DNA of 64,000 nt from contig OX377202.1 of the NCBI GenBank assembly GCA_947396885.1, positions 85,478,408 to 85,542,407 of the forward strand, in the 5' to 3' direction. The notes beneath the pieces were generated by a model. It had not been told where the DNA came from, ran no database searches, and was given only the letters and a program-made list of their open reading frames with translations. Made by a program: the position numbers and the translations under genes. Shown here one piece after another: positions 23,113 through 35,409 of this stretch; the stretch's first letter is position 1, and the number at the start of each line of letters is the position of its first letter. Source of the DNA: Heligmosomoides polygyrus polygyrus (taxonomy: Eukaryota; Nematoda; Chromadorea; Rhabditida; Heligmosomidae).

Positions 23113-23907
23113 CTCCCTAACAGTGTTTTTCTAGCTTATTTATAATTCATATTTTAGGACTGACTGCTGTGGTATCCATTCATATATACGGTGTGATGTT
23201 TGATGGTTCGGATATGGTTAAACCGAAAAAATCTTCAGCTGGTGTAAGTACTGGCTGCAAAAACTGAATTTTCTTATGCACAGTATTGTATCAGTATACT
23301 TTACAAGAGGAAAAAATGGTGATGCATCATAAATTTGCTTGATTCTCATTAGATAGTCACATGTGAGTCCGCGGCCCGTCTTCAGTCGTCGTGCAAACCA
23401 TGCCATCCTTTCCGATCTTTTTAGCTCAGTATATGAGTATAGGGTGCAGAGATTTCGACTGGTCCACCTATGTAACAGAGCGCATCCTAGGTGTATCATA
23501 CTCCTAGGCCGACAAAGCATGGAATCCAAAAAGAACGGGGGAAAACACTCACTCACTAGCGTCTGCAGAAGGTCCTGCATGCACAGATTTGACCAGAGAA
23601 AGGGACTCCGGGTGTATCTGTTCTAACGCACCGGTGTTATAATCGTCTGCATCCTGGACTTCGTTTCCTTGCCGACGTATAGAGGCAAGTTAAACTGGAA
23701 TTGTGGTTGTGTTGGGAAACAACAATGTATTAGCATTCATCTGATATACACTACACCGAGAAGTCTTAAGGATTTGTGAGGATATGTTGAAAATCTTTTT
23801 TTTTTTGGTTACGGTGGTCGCTTCTGGGGATAAAGTGTTTCTGTATTCCTTATATAAAACTAATTAATTAACTACATATTCTCTTCCGAAATCTCTGATT
23901 TTTTCAG

Positions 23908-24019
23908 GGAAATGCAAAGGCGAAGACCAGTGCTGACGCTGTTAGTGGACTAAAGCAAATACCATACAATGCGGACGAGAAGCCTGCAAGAGCTCCGAAC
24001 GACGTCTACACACAGCCTC
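23908..24019 (+). CDS. Internal exon of an unknown gene
   Basis: The exon lies between GATTTTTTCAG and the donor GTAAGC and is 112 bp (37 codons plus one base). It is open and encodes GNAKAKTSADAVSG, LKQIPYNADEKPARAP and NDVYTQP. The composition is unlike the surrounding repeats. Partner exons were not identified; a minus-strand RTE copy begins 118 bp downstream, inside what would be the next intron. Confidence 0.4.
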
Positions 24020-24136
24020 GTAAGCGCACTTTTGTTTTTTAACTTTTTTCGTGTTTCCGAGAGGGAACTTGTGTCCGTAAATCTACCTATGCACTCCTCT
24101 CTTTGTCCAATCCTTCAACGCGTAATTGCCTGCTTG

Positions 24137-25470
24137 TCAATTTCCTGGATTGGTTAACCTTCGTCGCCGCTCTTCTGGTGTCTCGACGCCTTCTGTCCTG
24201 AACCCTGCATGCTTTCTACCTTGATCAGGGTGGACGCCAGTTACTTTCATGTCCATTTGTAAAGTATCGGACCAGCGCTGCTTCGGGCGTCCTCTAGGCC
24301 GCTTTCCTGACACTTCCAACTCAGACCTATCTTGCGGACGCTGTCTTCCTTTCCACGCAGAACATGGCCGTACCGTCGCAAGCGAGCTTCGCGCATCTTG
24401 TCGGCTATCGACGCGACACCGAACTCCTGCCGAATAGCATCATTTCGAATGCGGTCCATGCGCGTGACTCCAGCCGTCCAGCGCAGCATCTTCGTCTCCA
24501 TGACGCTGAGGCGTGTTTCAACTTCCTTGGTCACAGGTCAGGTTACAGCGCCGTGCATTGGGCGGATGCCGGTTCTATAGATTTTTGACTTCATGCACTC
24601 TGGTATCTTCCTATCGCAGAGTACACCTGCTACTAAGCGCCATTTGGACCACGCTTTACTTATGCGTGAGTTCACTTCAACCATCAGACCTCCGTCGGAC
24701 GCTATCGCTGATCCCAGGTACTTAAACACCGAAGTGCGTGCAAGCTTAGTACCGTTAATCTCAATGAAGCCGTACTCGTTTACTTCAGTCGTTAGGTACT
24801 CGGTTTTCTTGACGTTCAATTTGAGTCCGAACATCGCCAAACGGTCGCACCAAGCTTGCACCTGCCGCTCGAGTTCATCTTTGTCTTTGCAAGCGAGCAT
24901 CACATCATCAGCGTAAAACAGCGTCCACGGAAGAGGCTGCTGAAGATCTCGCGTAATGACATCCATGTCGACTACAAAGAGAAGTGGAGAAAGCGCAGAA
25001 CCCTGGCGCACCCAAACAGAGATGGGAAACTCTATTGAGGTTCCAGCTGCAGCTTGCACTCTACTCTTTGCGCAAGAGGGGAGCATATGCACCCACTCTA
25101 TAAGCTCTTCAGGTCGTTGTGTTGTCGCAAGGTGTACCATATCACTTCACGCAGTACGCGATCGCAGGCTTTCTCCAAGTTGAAGAAGGCCATATGCACT
25201 ACTGGCTTCTGTTTCTCGCGCTGCTTCTCCACAAGGAGGCGAGCGGTGTGTATAGCACCAATGATCCCACAACCAGGCACAATACCACACTGGTTGTCGG
25301 AGAGCTTGACGATTTCACAAATTCCTCTATCGGGGATTCGCTCAAAGATCTTCATGCTGTGCGATAGCAAGCGAACTGGAGCAATCTGCAAGACTGCCCT
25401 TCTTCTTTAAAATCAGAATCGTCGTAATGTCTTACCAACGCTCCGCAACTTTGTTCTCCTTTACTACCTG
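24137..25470 (-). pseudogene. RTE-type LINE, 5' truncated
   Basis: Read downward from 25,470, the fragment carries reverse-transcriptase segments in order: [59 protein letters not shown] (the intact catalytic box near 24,915), [25 protein letters not shown], then after frameshifts [20 protein letters not shown] and GKRPRGRPKQRW. The endonuclease half is missing. Two or more frameshifts (near 25,130 and 24,540) make it non-functional. It is a relative of the copy at 48,459-51,609 but a different subfamily branch. Confidence 0.85.
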
Positions 25471-26690
25471 AATGGAAACAGTGTTAGATTGAAAAGTTTA
25501 TTTCAATCCTACCTACGTGTGTTAACCCCAATCCCACCTCTTGTGGCGCTTCTTCATTCTGGTGTTTGTCAACTCCAGAATGAAGAAGTACAGAGGAGCT
25601 GAGCCGGCATTATGCGGGTCGGGGAGCATTCCCTCGTATACGGGGATTTCTTCAGTGTACAGCTGAAGGTACGACGGCGTAAGGTATAGTATGTTTTCCT
25701 TGGTCTTCTTCGCCCCATTTAATAGAACTACGTTGGTTTATGAAAGTGGAGTGAGAAAAAGAGTAGGAGAAGGCTTCATCGCATCAATGTATCCTCTAAC
25801 ACGCATTGGGCTGTGGAGCCAATAGCGGAAAGACATTAATCTGAGAGGTGGAGAATTTACTTCACACAGATTTACAGATCCCAGCAAACTTTATCAAATT
25901 CAAAACGGTAACCATAAGAGGACCGAAGCAGTGAAGAAGTCCGTAAGGAAGGAAAGGAACCAGCTTGGCCACGTAGGCAGCGCAAGGTGGCGATGAGGGA
26001 CCGCTAGTAGTTGCTGGGCCCCTCTTTTATAGCCACTACACCTGGAGGGGAAGGTTGGCCTCCATGAGTGACTGTGACGTGCTGCCGATGTCGACAGGGG
26101 AGTCAGGGAGCTTCCTTCCTGAGGAAGAGCTGTCTTGGTTCCTGTTCTTCCCCACTACACGAGCCACAGAGCAATCAAAGGTGGTTGATTTGTATCCTAA
26201 ACGTAAGTTACTACGAAAGTTGCCACTCCATTCCTCTTCATACAGCTTACGAATTATTTTGAAGAGAGTGGAACACATACGTCAGATTTTTCCATGGAAA
26301 CTGATTTCAACAGCTATAATTTGCTCAAACACGCACAAACAAACATGTATCTAAAGACATGTTCTCTATTTCTATCACAAGTAAATGTCTTTCCAGCTAA
26401 CGCACACTCACCTTATGATGACGCTGCTGAAATGTACAAGGAAGACAGATGGTCCACATATTGAAGGAGAGAAGGCAGCATTATATTAGTGAAACGTCGA
26501 AGTTTATTCCGTGATAGAAAAAGAAAACATATACGCACGACAATAAATCGTTGTTATTATTCAAGCTAAGTTAGTGAAGGTTGTGGATTAGATGCACGCC
26601 ATCAACTATCAAGGCATCAATTTCCAGTATCCACCAAAGAGCGCTGACAATGTTTTGCTAGAGCTACTTTTTGTTCCTATGCTTTCATTT
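25471..26690. other. Unassigned interval with a perfect hairpin
   Basis: At 25,549-25,588, CTTCTTCATTCTGG pairs with CCAGAATGAAGAAG across a 12-base loop. Around 26,036-26,354 both strands stay open for 80-99 codons, but neither has a recognisable domain or clear splice pattern. Confidence 0.4.
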
Positions 26691-26692
26691 AC

Positions 26693-29190
26693 TTATTATT
26701 TATTTATTTATTACAAGGCCCGCATAACAATCACATGCGGTAAGATTCTAACAATAACATATAACAGACAAAAAATAAGCCTAACGAAACCTTAGTGCAA
26801 TTAAACGTTCAAAAGAGGATAGAGACATATTAACAATGTTCTCGTTCTCAGAAAGCAAGATGTTGAGTTCTCTGATGCTCCTGTGAATGAGGAAAATTGA
26901 CCTTACTTTTGACCTTGGAAGTGGCAGGTAGAGTCGGGGATGCCCCCTTCTGTCAGTTGTCAAAGGGACACCAAAAAACCCAATTGGATCAATGGAAAGC
27001 CCTTCTGTCAGAACTTTGAACAACATAACTAAATCTGCTCGTTTTCGTCTAGTCTCAAGGCTAGACAACCCAAGCATTTTGGTCCTGTCAGACCCACTTG
27101 GAATATTGTCGTAATTTAGACCACGACACTTTAGAAAAGCTTACGGGTAAAGTTATTCTGAACACTTTCAAGGAGTTTTATGTCTTTCTTTTGAGAGGGA
27201 CTGAAAACTGAGACGCCACATTCCACAATGGGCCTTACGTAAGATTTGTAGGCTCTCACAAAAGCAGGTTGATCTTTGGTTATCCGTACCTTAAACAAGT
27301 TATAAATTCGGTAGTTAGCCTTCTTTACAAGTGCTTTATAATGATGCTCAAAGTTAGGTTACTCGACAAATGGAACCCTAAATCTCGTGCACTTGTAAGT
27401 TGCTCTAAAATTGACCCGTTGAGTGTGTATATTGGACGGTGACTTTGAGATATAGATTGCATCACGAGACAATGCGATTTTTCAGCCGAAAGGGGTAGTT
27501 CCCAGGCGCTTGCCCAATTCTTCACAAAATTTATAGCCGCTTGGACATGACAGGAGGCTTCTTGATTGTCGACTTTTCTACAGACCTTTATATCGTCCGC
27601 GTACATTTTACAAGAAGCCCCAAACCTTTGAACTGAATCAAGAATCTCATACGTATACAAAAGAAGAAGTAATGGCGATAGTACTCCACCCTGTGGAACA
27701 CCACTGGGGGCAGAATAAACCGATGAATACTCTCCTCCTACTCTGACTTGATGGGTTCTGCCCGTAAGAAAACTCTTTATCCAGTCTACAATCATAGGAT
27801 GTATGTCTACCCTTCCCATCTTGTACAATAATTTTTCTGTAGAAACCTTGTCGAAGGCTTTTGAAAAGTTGAAATATACAATATCTGTGCGTTTTCTACG
27901 GTCCATAGATTTAGTCCACTCGTTTAGAGCAGAACGGCTGTTTCCACCGAGCGTTGTTTCAGAAAACCAAACTGGTCCTTAGAGATGATGTTATACTCTT
28001 CAATATGATCCAGCATGTGTTTCTTTACAATCTTTTCAAAAGCTCTAACGAATACAGAGATTATACTGACAAAACGGTAATTACCCGGTTGATTGAATGG
28101 TGGCCTTTAGGGAATTGGCGTAACAAAGGCTTGTTTCCACCTTGTAGGAACCTCAGCTCTCATATAGCTCGAGTTGAAAATTAGTTCTAATGGATAGGCA
28201 ATACAATTCGCCACTTGTTTGATAAACGTTAATGGTAGATGATCCGGGGACGTTGAGAAAGACTTAGGCCATTTAATTAATATGTCGAAAATCTCCTCCT
28301 TATGAAACCACAGCGTAGGTCCCATTTGGGGGAAACTAGGCAACGCATTGTCCTGGAAGGCGAAAAACGCGGAACTACTGCAAGCGGAATGGTTAAAGAC
28401 CTTCTGAAACTCCTTTTCAAGAAGGTTAGCTTTACCACGAGCTGAGGAAATAGAGACCCTCTTCATTCCTTAGATTTGGAATAAAGTAATCCTTTTCTGT
28501 ACGGGAGGCAATATACCTATAGAAAGCCGACTTGTCCTTTGAGAAAATGGATTTCTTTTCAGTATAAAGATTGTACCGTGAAAAGGCTTTGTCAAATTTT
28601 CTGCTGAAGAATTGATTCTCAGCCTAATCTTCATTCAGGGCGGAATGAGTAGCCTTGTTCCATAAAGTAGTTTGACAACGCTTCATTCTAGCAAGGTAAT
28701 CTGGAACGATCTGGCGATTTGGATCAACTAACCTCCTTGGCACATATAAATCTATAACATAGTGTAGGATAAAAAGCAGCATTTTATACATTTCTTCGAC
28801 ATCATTCAAAGCGCCAAATGTGCCAACCCAGTCAATGTTAGTTAGGTGTTCTCTAATTTTGGTATAATCAGCCTTTTTGAAATTTCTTATCCATGGCGAA
28901 CTAACGGTCCGTTCATCTCTGCTACAAATAATTTTGAAAGTAATTGCAGAGTGGTCACTATTCCCAAGTGGGTGACCCACAGCTACATCGTGTACCAATT
29001 CGGGGGAGTTACATAGCACGAGATCAAGCAAAGAGTTTCTTCTAGTAGGTTTATGCACTGCTTGCTGGAAGCCGTGAATATCGAAGAGATCTCGAAATAA
29101 TTTGGAGCTTACTCCAGGGTTAGCCGATGACAGGTCAGGAAGGTTGAAGTCTTTCTCCCAAAAGATCACATGGATCACTAAATATGCAAA
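26693..29190 (-). pseudogene. CR1-like LINE, 5' truncated
   Basis: The minus strand reads an endonuclease end with KDFNLPDLSS and GNSDHSAITF (29,178-28,624), then reverse transcriptase: FSTSPDHLPLTFIK near 28,230, FNFSKAFDKVSTEKLLYKMG and SGVPQGGVLSPLL, and KMYADDIKVC (catalytic YADD near 27,595). The C-terminal LSSLETRRKRADLVMLFKVL follows near 27,065. The copy ends in a TTTATT repeat at 26,696-26,711, the complement of its AAAT tail. Frameshifts separate the blocks. The endonuclease start is missing. Confidence 0.85.
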
Positions 29191-29820
29191 AGTCGCTTAT
29201 GAGGTTAACAAGGTTGACGGAAGAACTTGTGTTACTTGTTTATACGCGAAATTCACGCGAAACATAAACAATTCGTGAAGGATATTTTAAAAAATGTCAA
29301 CAAGAAAACAGTCACTATAAAAGGAGAACGTGATAAACAGAAACTATCATCTTGAAAGGAGAACGTGATGAACAAGAAGTAAAAACCAATTGATCAGTAA
29401 CGAGAGCCTACATATTTTTCTTGAATTCTTCGCTAGATTACTGCTCCCCAACTTCTCACTCCATGAGAGGTGCAACAGGTAAAGGCTATCTCAGTTGTGG
29501 CGAAGCGCAACGCAGATGTTCCAGTCGGATCATCCTGTTATTATTGAGTTGCATATCGAGCGGCAGATCGTGGCCTTCCATCATTTCGTTGTTACCGTGT
29601 TCTGACTAGAATGCAGAACAAGGTCAAGCTTGAGGTTCGGGAATCTAGGTGGGGGGGGGGGCGTACTGTGGCCTCGTCTGGCGCGGGGAAGGGGGAGGGT
29701 GTCGTGTGTCGTACTCTTCCGGTTTTGGCAGAGGATTCTCTCTATTTTTCAGGTTTTTAGGCGATGTTTTTAAATCTTAATAAGTTGTTTTTACAGGAAT
29801 GTCTACGTAGGCGTTATATT
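29191..29820. other. Unassigned interval
   Basis: It contains a direct repeat GGAGAACGTGATRAACA near 29,325 and 29,358 and a G run near 29,649. No gene supported. Confidence 0.4.
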
Positions 29821-29824
29821 TTTG

Positions 29825-30000
29825 CTCGATTAATCGAATTCGAATAATTATTCGAATAATTTATTCGAATTCGATTATTCGAGTTTCGCAAATTCGAATA
29901 ATTATTCAAATTCGACTATTCGAGTTTTGCAAACTCGAATAATTTTCGAATTCGGTTCTTCGAGGTCCGAAAATTCAAATAATAATCAAATTTCGAATAC
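29825..30000. repeat. Degenerate TTCGAATAAT-rich repeat
   Basis: Irregular repeats of ATTCGAATAATTATTCGA. It is related in composition to the arrays at 32.5, 46.5 and 53.8 kb. Confidence 0.7.
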
Positions 30001-31325
30001 GTGGTTATTTCGAATGTGGCATAATGACGATTTTTGTAAGCGACGTTCATTTCTCTGGCGATTGTTTCCGATAGCACACTGTCGATGAGCTCACCGTTAC
30101 GAAAACGCATTCAATATACTACTATAAGTAGAAGAGTAGTGTGTGTGCGCGCGTGCGCGTTTCCATCAGTCCATCACAACTAACGTGGGGGCATGAAGTG
30201 TTGGTGATACTGACCGCAGTTGATGGCGATCAACTGCGGTCCGAAACTTCAGCCTTTGGGGTATTCGATCTCGCTGAACACAAATGTGAATTTCGTTTTT
30301 GAAATTATCGGTTGAAATTGATCGAGCTATTAATTTTCGACCGGTCTTGGTTAACATTTTTAAAATCTAGCTTCACATTTGCATTCTCTGCGACCACGAC
30401 TATCATCAATGTCATACTCTTGAATCCTCAACGAAATTTTGCACAATAAACAAAAATTTTGGTGAAAAATTCAAAATGGATTTCAGATTCGTGTTCAGTG
30501 AGCTCAATTACCTCAGGCCTGAAGTTTCGAGCTTGTTGAGTCATCTAATTTGATTAATATCTCTTGGTGGCAATCGTTACTGCAAAAACTAACGTAACAT
30601 TCGTGTTCAGCGACCTCGATTACTCTGGGGCTGAAGCTCGCAGTTTACATATATAACACGATTGTATACAATTCTCAGTTGAAATTCATGTTTTCAAATT
30701 AAATTCAGCGTTGTTACACGGGGAAGATTTCAGAAGAACGTTGAAGTTTATTTTAAAAAAGTTGAATTTGTTCTGAAAAACGTTGAATTTTGACTGAAAG
30801 TGGTATATGACTCGACGATTTGGTTGGTTAACGATTTCTGTGAGTTAACTAACTGAACAAGTAGAGTGAATGGCTTTTTCTCAAAAGTTTTGCACTTGTG
30901 TGTAGATGTTTTGCACATGTACTTCTGTAGGGACTCTTTTTGTAGGATTTTTTTTTGTAGGAAAAAAGTTCTCATGTCTTGTCATCCTAACGAGTATTGT
31001 AAACGGTTCTTAGAAGATATTGAAAACCTCCATTAATTGCATTTTTTAAAAGAATTCTATTCTTTTATTTCATCTCTGGCGAATGTTGTCGTTGAACTTA
31101 CTACACTTAGCTGAACTTACACAATGCGCTTTTGAAGTAAATAAACAATATCAAACGAAGTTGGACAACACCAAAATCTCATCGTCCTTATTAATAGACC
31201 CCAGTGCAAAATTATAGCTTCACCCCGTTTGTCCATTAGTACCCTAAGAATCTACTGCCTAGGCTCAGCAATCTTGCTGTCGTATTCCTCACTATCGGAA
31301 ACCTCTATGGATGAATTCCAAGCAG
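30000..31325. other. AT-rich interval with one hairpin
   Basis: GACCGCAGTTGAT pairs with ATCAACTGCGGTC at 30,213-30,242. No gene or transposon end was recognised. Confidence 0.4.
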
Positions 31326-31329
31326 TTTA

Positions 31330-32367
31330 TCTTATCAGTGAAGGATACCACGAACTTTAATTGAAAATTTAACAAATGAAGACCTGTGCAAAATATAAGT
31401 TCGCTTCATAGGAAACCTGATTAGTCACAAAAGTACCTATAGACAAAGTGTCATTAGTACTTCGTCACATCACCTTTGTTGTAAACAATAAAAAAATCGA
31501 AAATTCTATTTGGCATACTACTGATTAGGTTATCAATAACAGTTTTCTCCAGATTGGTTCATGATCGCATGAAGTATGGCGTTCTTCAGATCAGAAAGTG
31601 TAAGTGGTGCCACTTTTGTACACTTTGTGGAATGCCCCACAAGTTCTCTATCGGGCGGAGATCTGGAGGACAACTAGGCCACTTCAAAAGTTGATTTCTA
31701 TTCGAGTTAAGCCAACCTGTAGTTGACTGCGATACGTGTATGGATGCATTATCTTGTTGAAAAATAAGGTTGTGCTACGAAATCTTCTGAAATATGGCAA
31801 AAGGTGATCTTCGAGCGATTTCTGGTAGTCGTCACTGTTCATCCTACAATACACGAACTTCTGAGACGAACGAGGCAAGTCCGCATCCAGAAAACGCAGC
31901 CCAAGAATGAGACTTCCACCGCTAAAGTTTCACCTAGAGTATACTCGAACTCCTTTCTCAGATCTCTGTTATACAGCCTGAACTTGTCGGTAGAAGTCTC
32001 ATGGTTTCGGTTTCGTTTTCTGGATACGGACTTGTTGCCGTGGAGTTCGTCGTGTAAAACGAACAGTGAAGACTACCAGAAATTGCTCGCGGATTACCTT
32101 TTGCCATACACAAGGTGTACAAAAATGGAACTGCTTAGACTTCGGTTTCTGATCTTCTGAACGCCATACTTCATGCATGGATCAATGTTGAGCAAACTGT
32201 TATTGATAACGTCATCAATAGTATGCTAATGTGACGAAGTACTAATCTTACCTTACTTTCCTTTTGTGAATAATCAGGTTTTCTATGAAGCGAACTTATA
32301 TTTTGTACCGTACTGTATATTTTGTTAAATTTTCAATTAAGTACGTGGTATCCTAGACTGAAATGAT
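31330..32367. mobile_element. Palindromic pair of Tc1-like element halves
   Basis: The left arm (about 31,330-31,930) and right arm (about 31,950-32,367) are imperfect inverse copies, sharing AAATATAAGTTCGCTTCATA and CAATTTCTGGTAGTC-type blocks. The left arm, minus strand, decodes with frame changes to a Tc1-type C-terminus: GWLNSNRNQLLKWPSCPPDL, then RPIENLWG and DNLISSMPNRIFDF. That is the catalytic Asp-Glu region of a Tc1/Tc3 transposase. Two truncated ends thus face each other around a centre near 31,940. The outer ends read CAGTNNAGGATACCACG. Confidence 0.7.
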
Positions 32368-32520
32368 AATCTGCTTAGAATTCTTCGATAGTGAGAAGTA
32401 CGATGATAACATTACTGAGCCTTGGCAGCGGGTTCTTCGGGTACTAATGGACAAATCGAGCAGGAGTGGGGCGGGGGGGGGGGGGGGGAGTGAACCTATA
32501 ATATTGCACCGGCATGTATT
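32368..32520. other. Short interval with a 16-G run
   Basis: G homopolymer at 32,473-32,488; nothing else recognised. Confidence 0.5.
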
Positions 32521-32524
32521 AAGT

Positions 32525-32722
32525 CATAGTGAAGTTTATTCGATTATTCGGAAACTCGAAAAATCAAAAAATGGGGTTATTCGATTATTTGGAAATTAGA
32601 ATAACCGAAAAAATGGGGATATTCGATTATTCGGAGATTCGAATAACCAAAAAATGGGGTTATTCGATTATTCGGAAATTCGAATAACCGAACAATGGGG
32701 TTATTCGATTATTTGTTCGGCA
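32525..32722. repeat. 41-42-bp tandem repeat, about 4.5 units
   Basis: Units of the form GGGGTTATTCGATTATTCGG followed by AAATTCGAATAACCGAAAAA. Confidence 0.85.
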
Positions 32723-33195
32723 CTATTGTACTTTCACAACTCCAAGGGTCGAGGAGAGGTCAAAAAAAATTTCGCCCAAACTTCGGCTAGGGGGGTTATT
32801 TGGGGTACTGATCACGAATCTGAGATCCTTTTCTTGTTTTACGCTGGAGTACGGTAGGTTATGGTAGGTGCGGGTGACTAAGGCTGCCAACGTCATGGTC
32901 ACTGATTTGCCCAAACTTCGGCTAGGGGGGGGTTATTTGGGATGCTGATTACGAATATGACATCCTTTTTTGGTATTACGGTGGACTAATGTAGGTTACG
33001 GTTGGTACGGGTGACTCAGCCTGTCGGCGATTACCCGCACCTACAGTAGCCTACTGTACTCCAGCGTAAAACGAAAAACGGATGTCATATTCATGATCAA
33101 CACCCCAAATAACCCCCTGGCCTACGTTTGGGCGAAAAATTTTTTTCGACCTCTTCTCGACCCATGGAGTTGTGAAAGTACAATAGTGCCATTCG
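32715..33195. mobile_element. Foldback element with internal ~135-bp units
   Basis: The ends CACTATTGTACTTTCACAAC and its inverse GTTGTGAAAGTACAATAGTG bracket the CCCAAATAACCCCCTRG repeat unit seen at 15.6-16.3 kb. No coding capacity was seen. Confidence 0.7.
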
Positions 33196-33264
33196 TCCAT
33201 TCGAAAATTTTTGAAAAAGCACATATATCGTCTACGTTGGAGGCGACGAAGAGTATAGGCGCAG

Positions 33265-33480
33265 GCACACTCGGCAGCAGCGTCAGTGTCAGAAGCGGCG
33301 GCCAATGAATAAGCACAGGGGCATCGATTTGGCAGGAATCAATGCCTCTATGCTTAAGCATTGGCCGCTGCCGCTGCTGCCGAGTAGGAGCGCGCCTCAT
33401 AACACATCCTGCGGCGCTGTCGGCGACGCCGCTCGCGACAGTGCTGGGCGAGTTGCCTCGCACTGCGTATCACCCTCTTA
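33265..33480. repeat. GC-rich inverted repeat
   Basis: CGGCAGCAGCG..GCGGCCAATG at 33,270-33,308 is inverse to CATTGGCCGC..CTGCTGCCG at 33,359-33,385. Confidence 0.6.
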
Positions 33481-34020
33481 GGACTGTCGCCGACGGGTCG
33501 CGGAAGTATAACATGTACGTAAGCCGACTTTCAAAAAAAATCACATACAGAGAGATGGAACCTGATTTCAGCCCAAGAAGAAAACAAGGAAAAAACAGAT
33601 AAAAGCACTTCCGAAAAAGTCTTGACACACTGAATGCAAATGCGTCATGCTACTCTTCCTGATTTTCCCGACGAAGTCCTACCACCAACGTTTTGGTGCT
33701 AAGAATGCCAACAAAAAGTAGTACTCAAGCTCCCGGTTTTGCATACCCTAATTGAACTCGTGACCTCAGCTAGCCTGTTTTCAAATGTCATGGAAAAAGT
33801 GTGTTTGTTTGGGAAACACTAGACGAAACCCCTTAATAGGCAATTGCTAAAACTGCATACGGTGGGCCACATGATTCGAACGGAGAGCAGGAAGGCTGTT
33901 CACTTTCAGTTTTTCGCCCCAGCACGTAGTCGGTTTCGATGTTTTCTGGATTCACTAACTAAACGCCTTTTTCCTAGCGATAAGAGCAAACACAAAGGGC
34001 ATTGCTTCAATTTTAGAACA
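33481..34020. other. Unassigned interval
   Basis: No gene or repeat boundary recognised before the Helitron start. Confidence 0.35.
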
Positions 34021-34194
34021 TCCTACTATATATAAGCGAGAACGGTCGTTTGTCTGTGGATGAGTGAGTTTGTTTGGGTGTGTGTTTGTTTGCACAGAAG
34101 TGCTGGGGGAGTGTGTCGGGAGGAAGTATGGGGGAGGGAGGGGGGGGGGGAGGCGGGGGTTGTAGTTGTCACCAGTTGTTAACTGTTGTATAAT

Positions 34195-34445
34195 AGTTGT
34201 CGACAGGCGTCCATGTTCAGACGACATGTCACCAATGTCGCGCAAAGGACGTTCAGGTTGAGAAGAGGTGTCACCGATGTCGCGCAAGGGGTGTTCGGAT
34301 TCAGTCGAAGTGTCACTGATGTCGCACAAAGCAGGTTCGGCTTGAGAAGACATGTCACCGACGTTGTCCAACAGGGGTCCGGGTTCGGAAGAGGTGTCAC
34401 CGATGTCGCGCGAGGATTCCGGATTCAGACGACGTGTTACCAGTG
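34195..34445 (+). repeat. 42-bp minisatellite within Helitron
   Basis: About six units of GTCACCGATGTCGCGCAA plus a variable GTTCGGGTTCAGAAGA part. The same unit recurs at 63,755-64,000, tying the two Helitron copies together. Confidence 0.9.
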
Positions 34446-35005
34446 AAGGTGGGACCAGTAATGCGGGACCGGTGAAGGATGGGGTTCCAGTAAGGGGAAC
34501 CGATAAAGGGTTGACCAATAAAGGAGGGACCAGTGGAGGTGGGACCAGCAATGGGGACCTGTGAGGGGGGATCCAGTGAAGGGGGAACCGGTGAAGGAGG
34601 GGAGAGGAGTCCAGTGAAGAGGGACCGGTAAAGGAGGGGAGGGGTCCAGTGAAGATGAGACCGGTAGAAGAGGGGATCAGGTGAAGGGGGAACCGGTGAG
34701 GAAGGGACCAGTAATGGGGACCGGTGAATGGGGGGGGGGGAGGGGTCCAGTGAAGGGGGACCGGAAAAGGGTTGATGAATAAAAGGAGGACCAGCGAGGG
34801 TGGGACCAGTAATGGGGATCGGTGAAGGATAGGATGACCAGCGAAGAGGGGACCAGTAAAGGGAGGTCCAGTGAAGGGTGGGAGCAGTAGTAGGGACCAA
34901 CGAAGGGGGATGGGGGACCAGTGAAGGGTGAACCGGAAAAGGGCTGACAATAAAGGAGGACCAATGATAAGGGGCCAGTTAAGGGGGTCCAGTGAAGGTG
35001 ATGGA
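34446..35005 (+). repeat. G-rich minisatellite within Helitron
   Basis: Irregular GGACCAGTGAAGGGGGACC units. The reverse frame is open for 331 codons because of the low complexity; that is not a gene. Confidence 0.9.
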
Positions 35006-35409
35006 CCTGTCTGCCCTATTCCGCTATACCATTCTATATAGCAAAATAAGTTTTTTTAATGAATGAAAGAAGGCGTAAAGAGGAGAAGAAGACGTTCGGG
35101 GTGTTCTATTCTCGGGTTTGGGGCAAAGCCCCAACCAGACGTTTGGCGGCCGGTAGGCCGTTGAACGTCTGGTTTAGTATAATCATTTGCTCCATTCATT
35201 CACTACACACTGAAAGGACAGGTAGGTGGCTGAGTTTTGTGAATTTCAAATAAAGCACAAATCCAACAATTCACTGGAACCAGCACAGAATCCTAGTATC
35301 ATCACCGAAAGGCTACATCAGTAAACATTTTGCTAATGAACTATTAATGTACTGGGAACACCGACGATATTGGAGTGGTTTAACGAAAGTGTTCATAACT
35401 CGGTTCATT

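Larger units (their letters stand above)
34021..35172 (+). mobile_element. Non-autonomous Helitron
   Basis: The left end reads TCCTACTATATATAAGCGAG, the form common to animal Helitron 5' termini, and follows an A. The right end is CTGG (fits the CTRR rule) followed by T, as expected for insertion between A and T without target duplication. A hairpin CGGCC-GGTA-GGCCG at 35,147-35,160 lies 8 bases before CTGG. A second copy starts at 63,655 with the same end and repeats. There is no Rep/helicase gene; the interior is two minisatellites. Confidence 0.75.

Noticed and set aside
26036..26354. Overlapping open frames on both strands
   Set aside because: Neither has a recognisable family or a convincing splice pair, and one must be a shadow of the other.
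33955..34950. 331-codon minus-strand open frame rich in Pro, Thr and Ser
   Set aside because: It is the reverse of the Helitron minisatellites; the low-complexity repeat keeps the frame open by chance.
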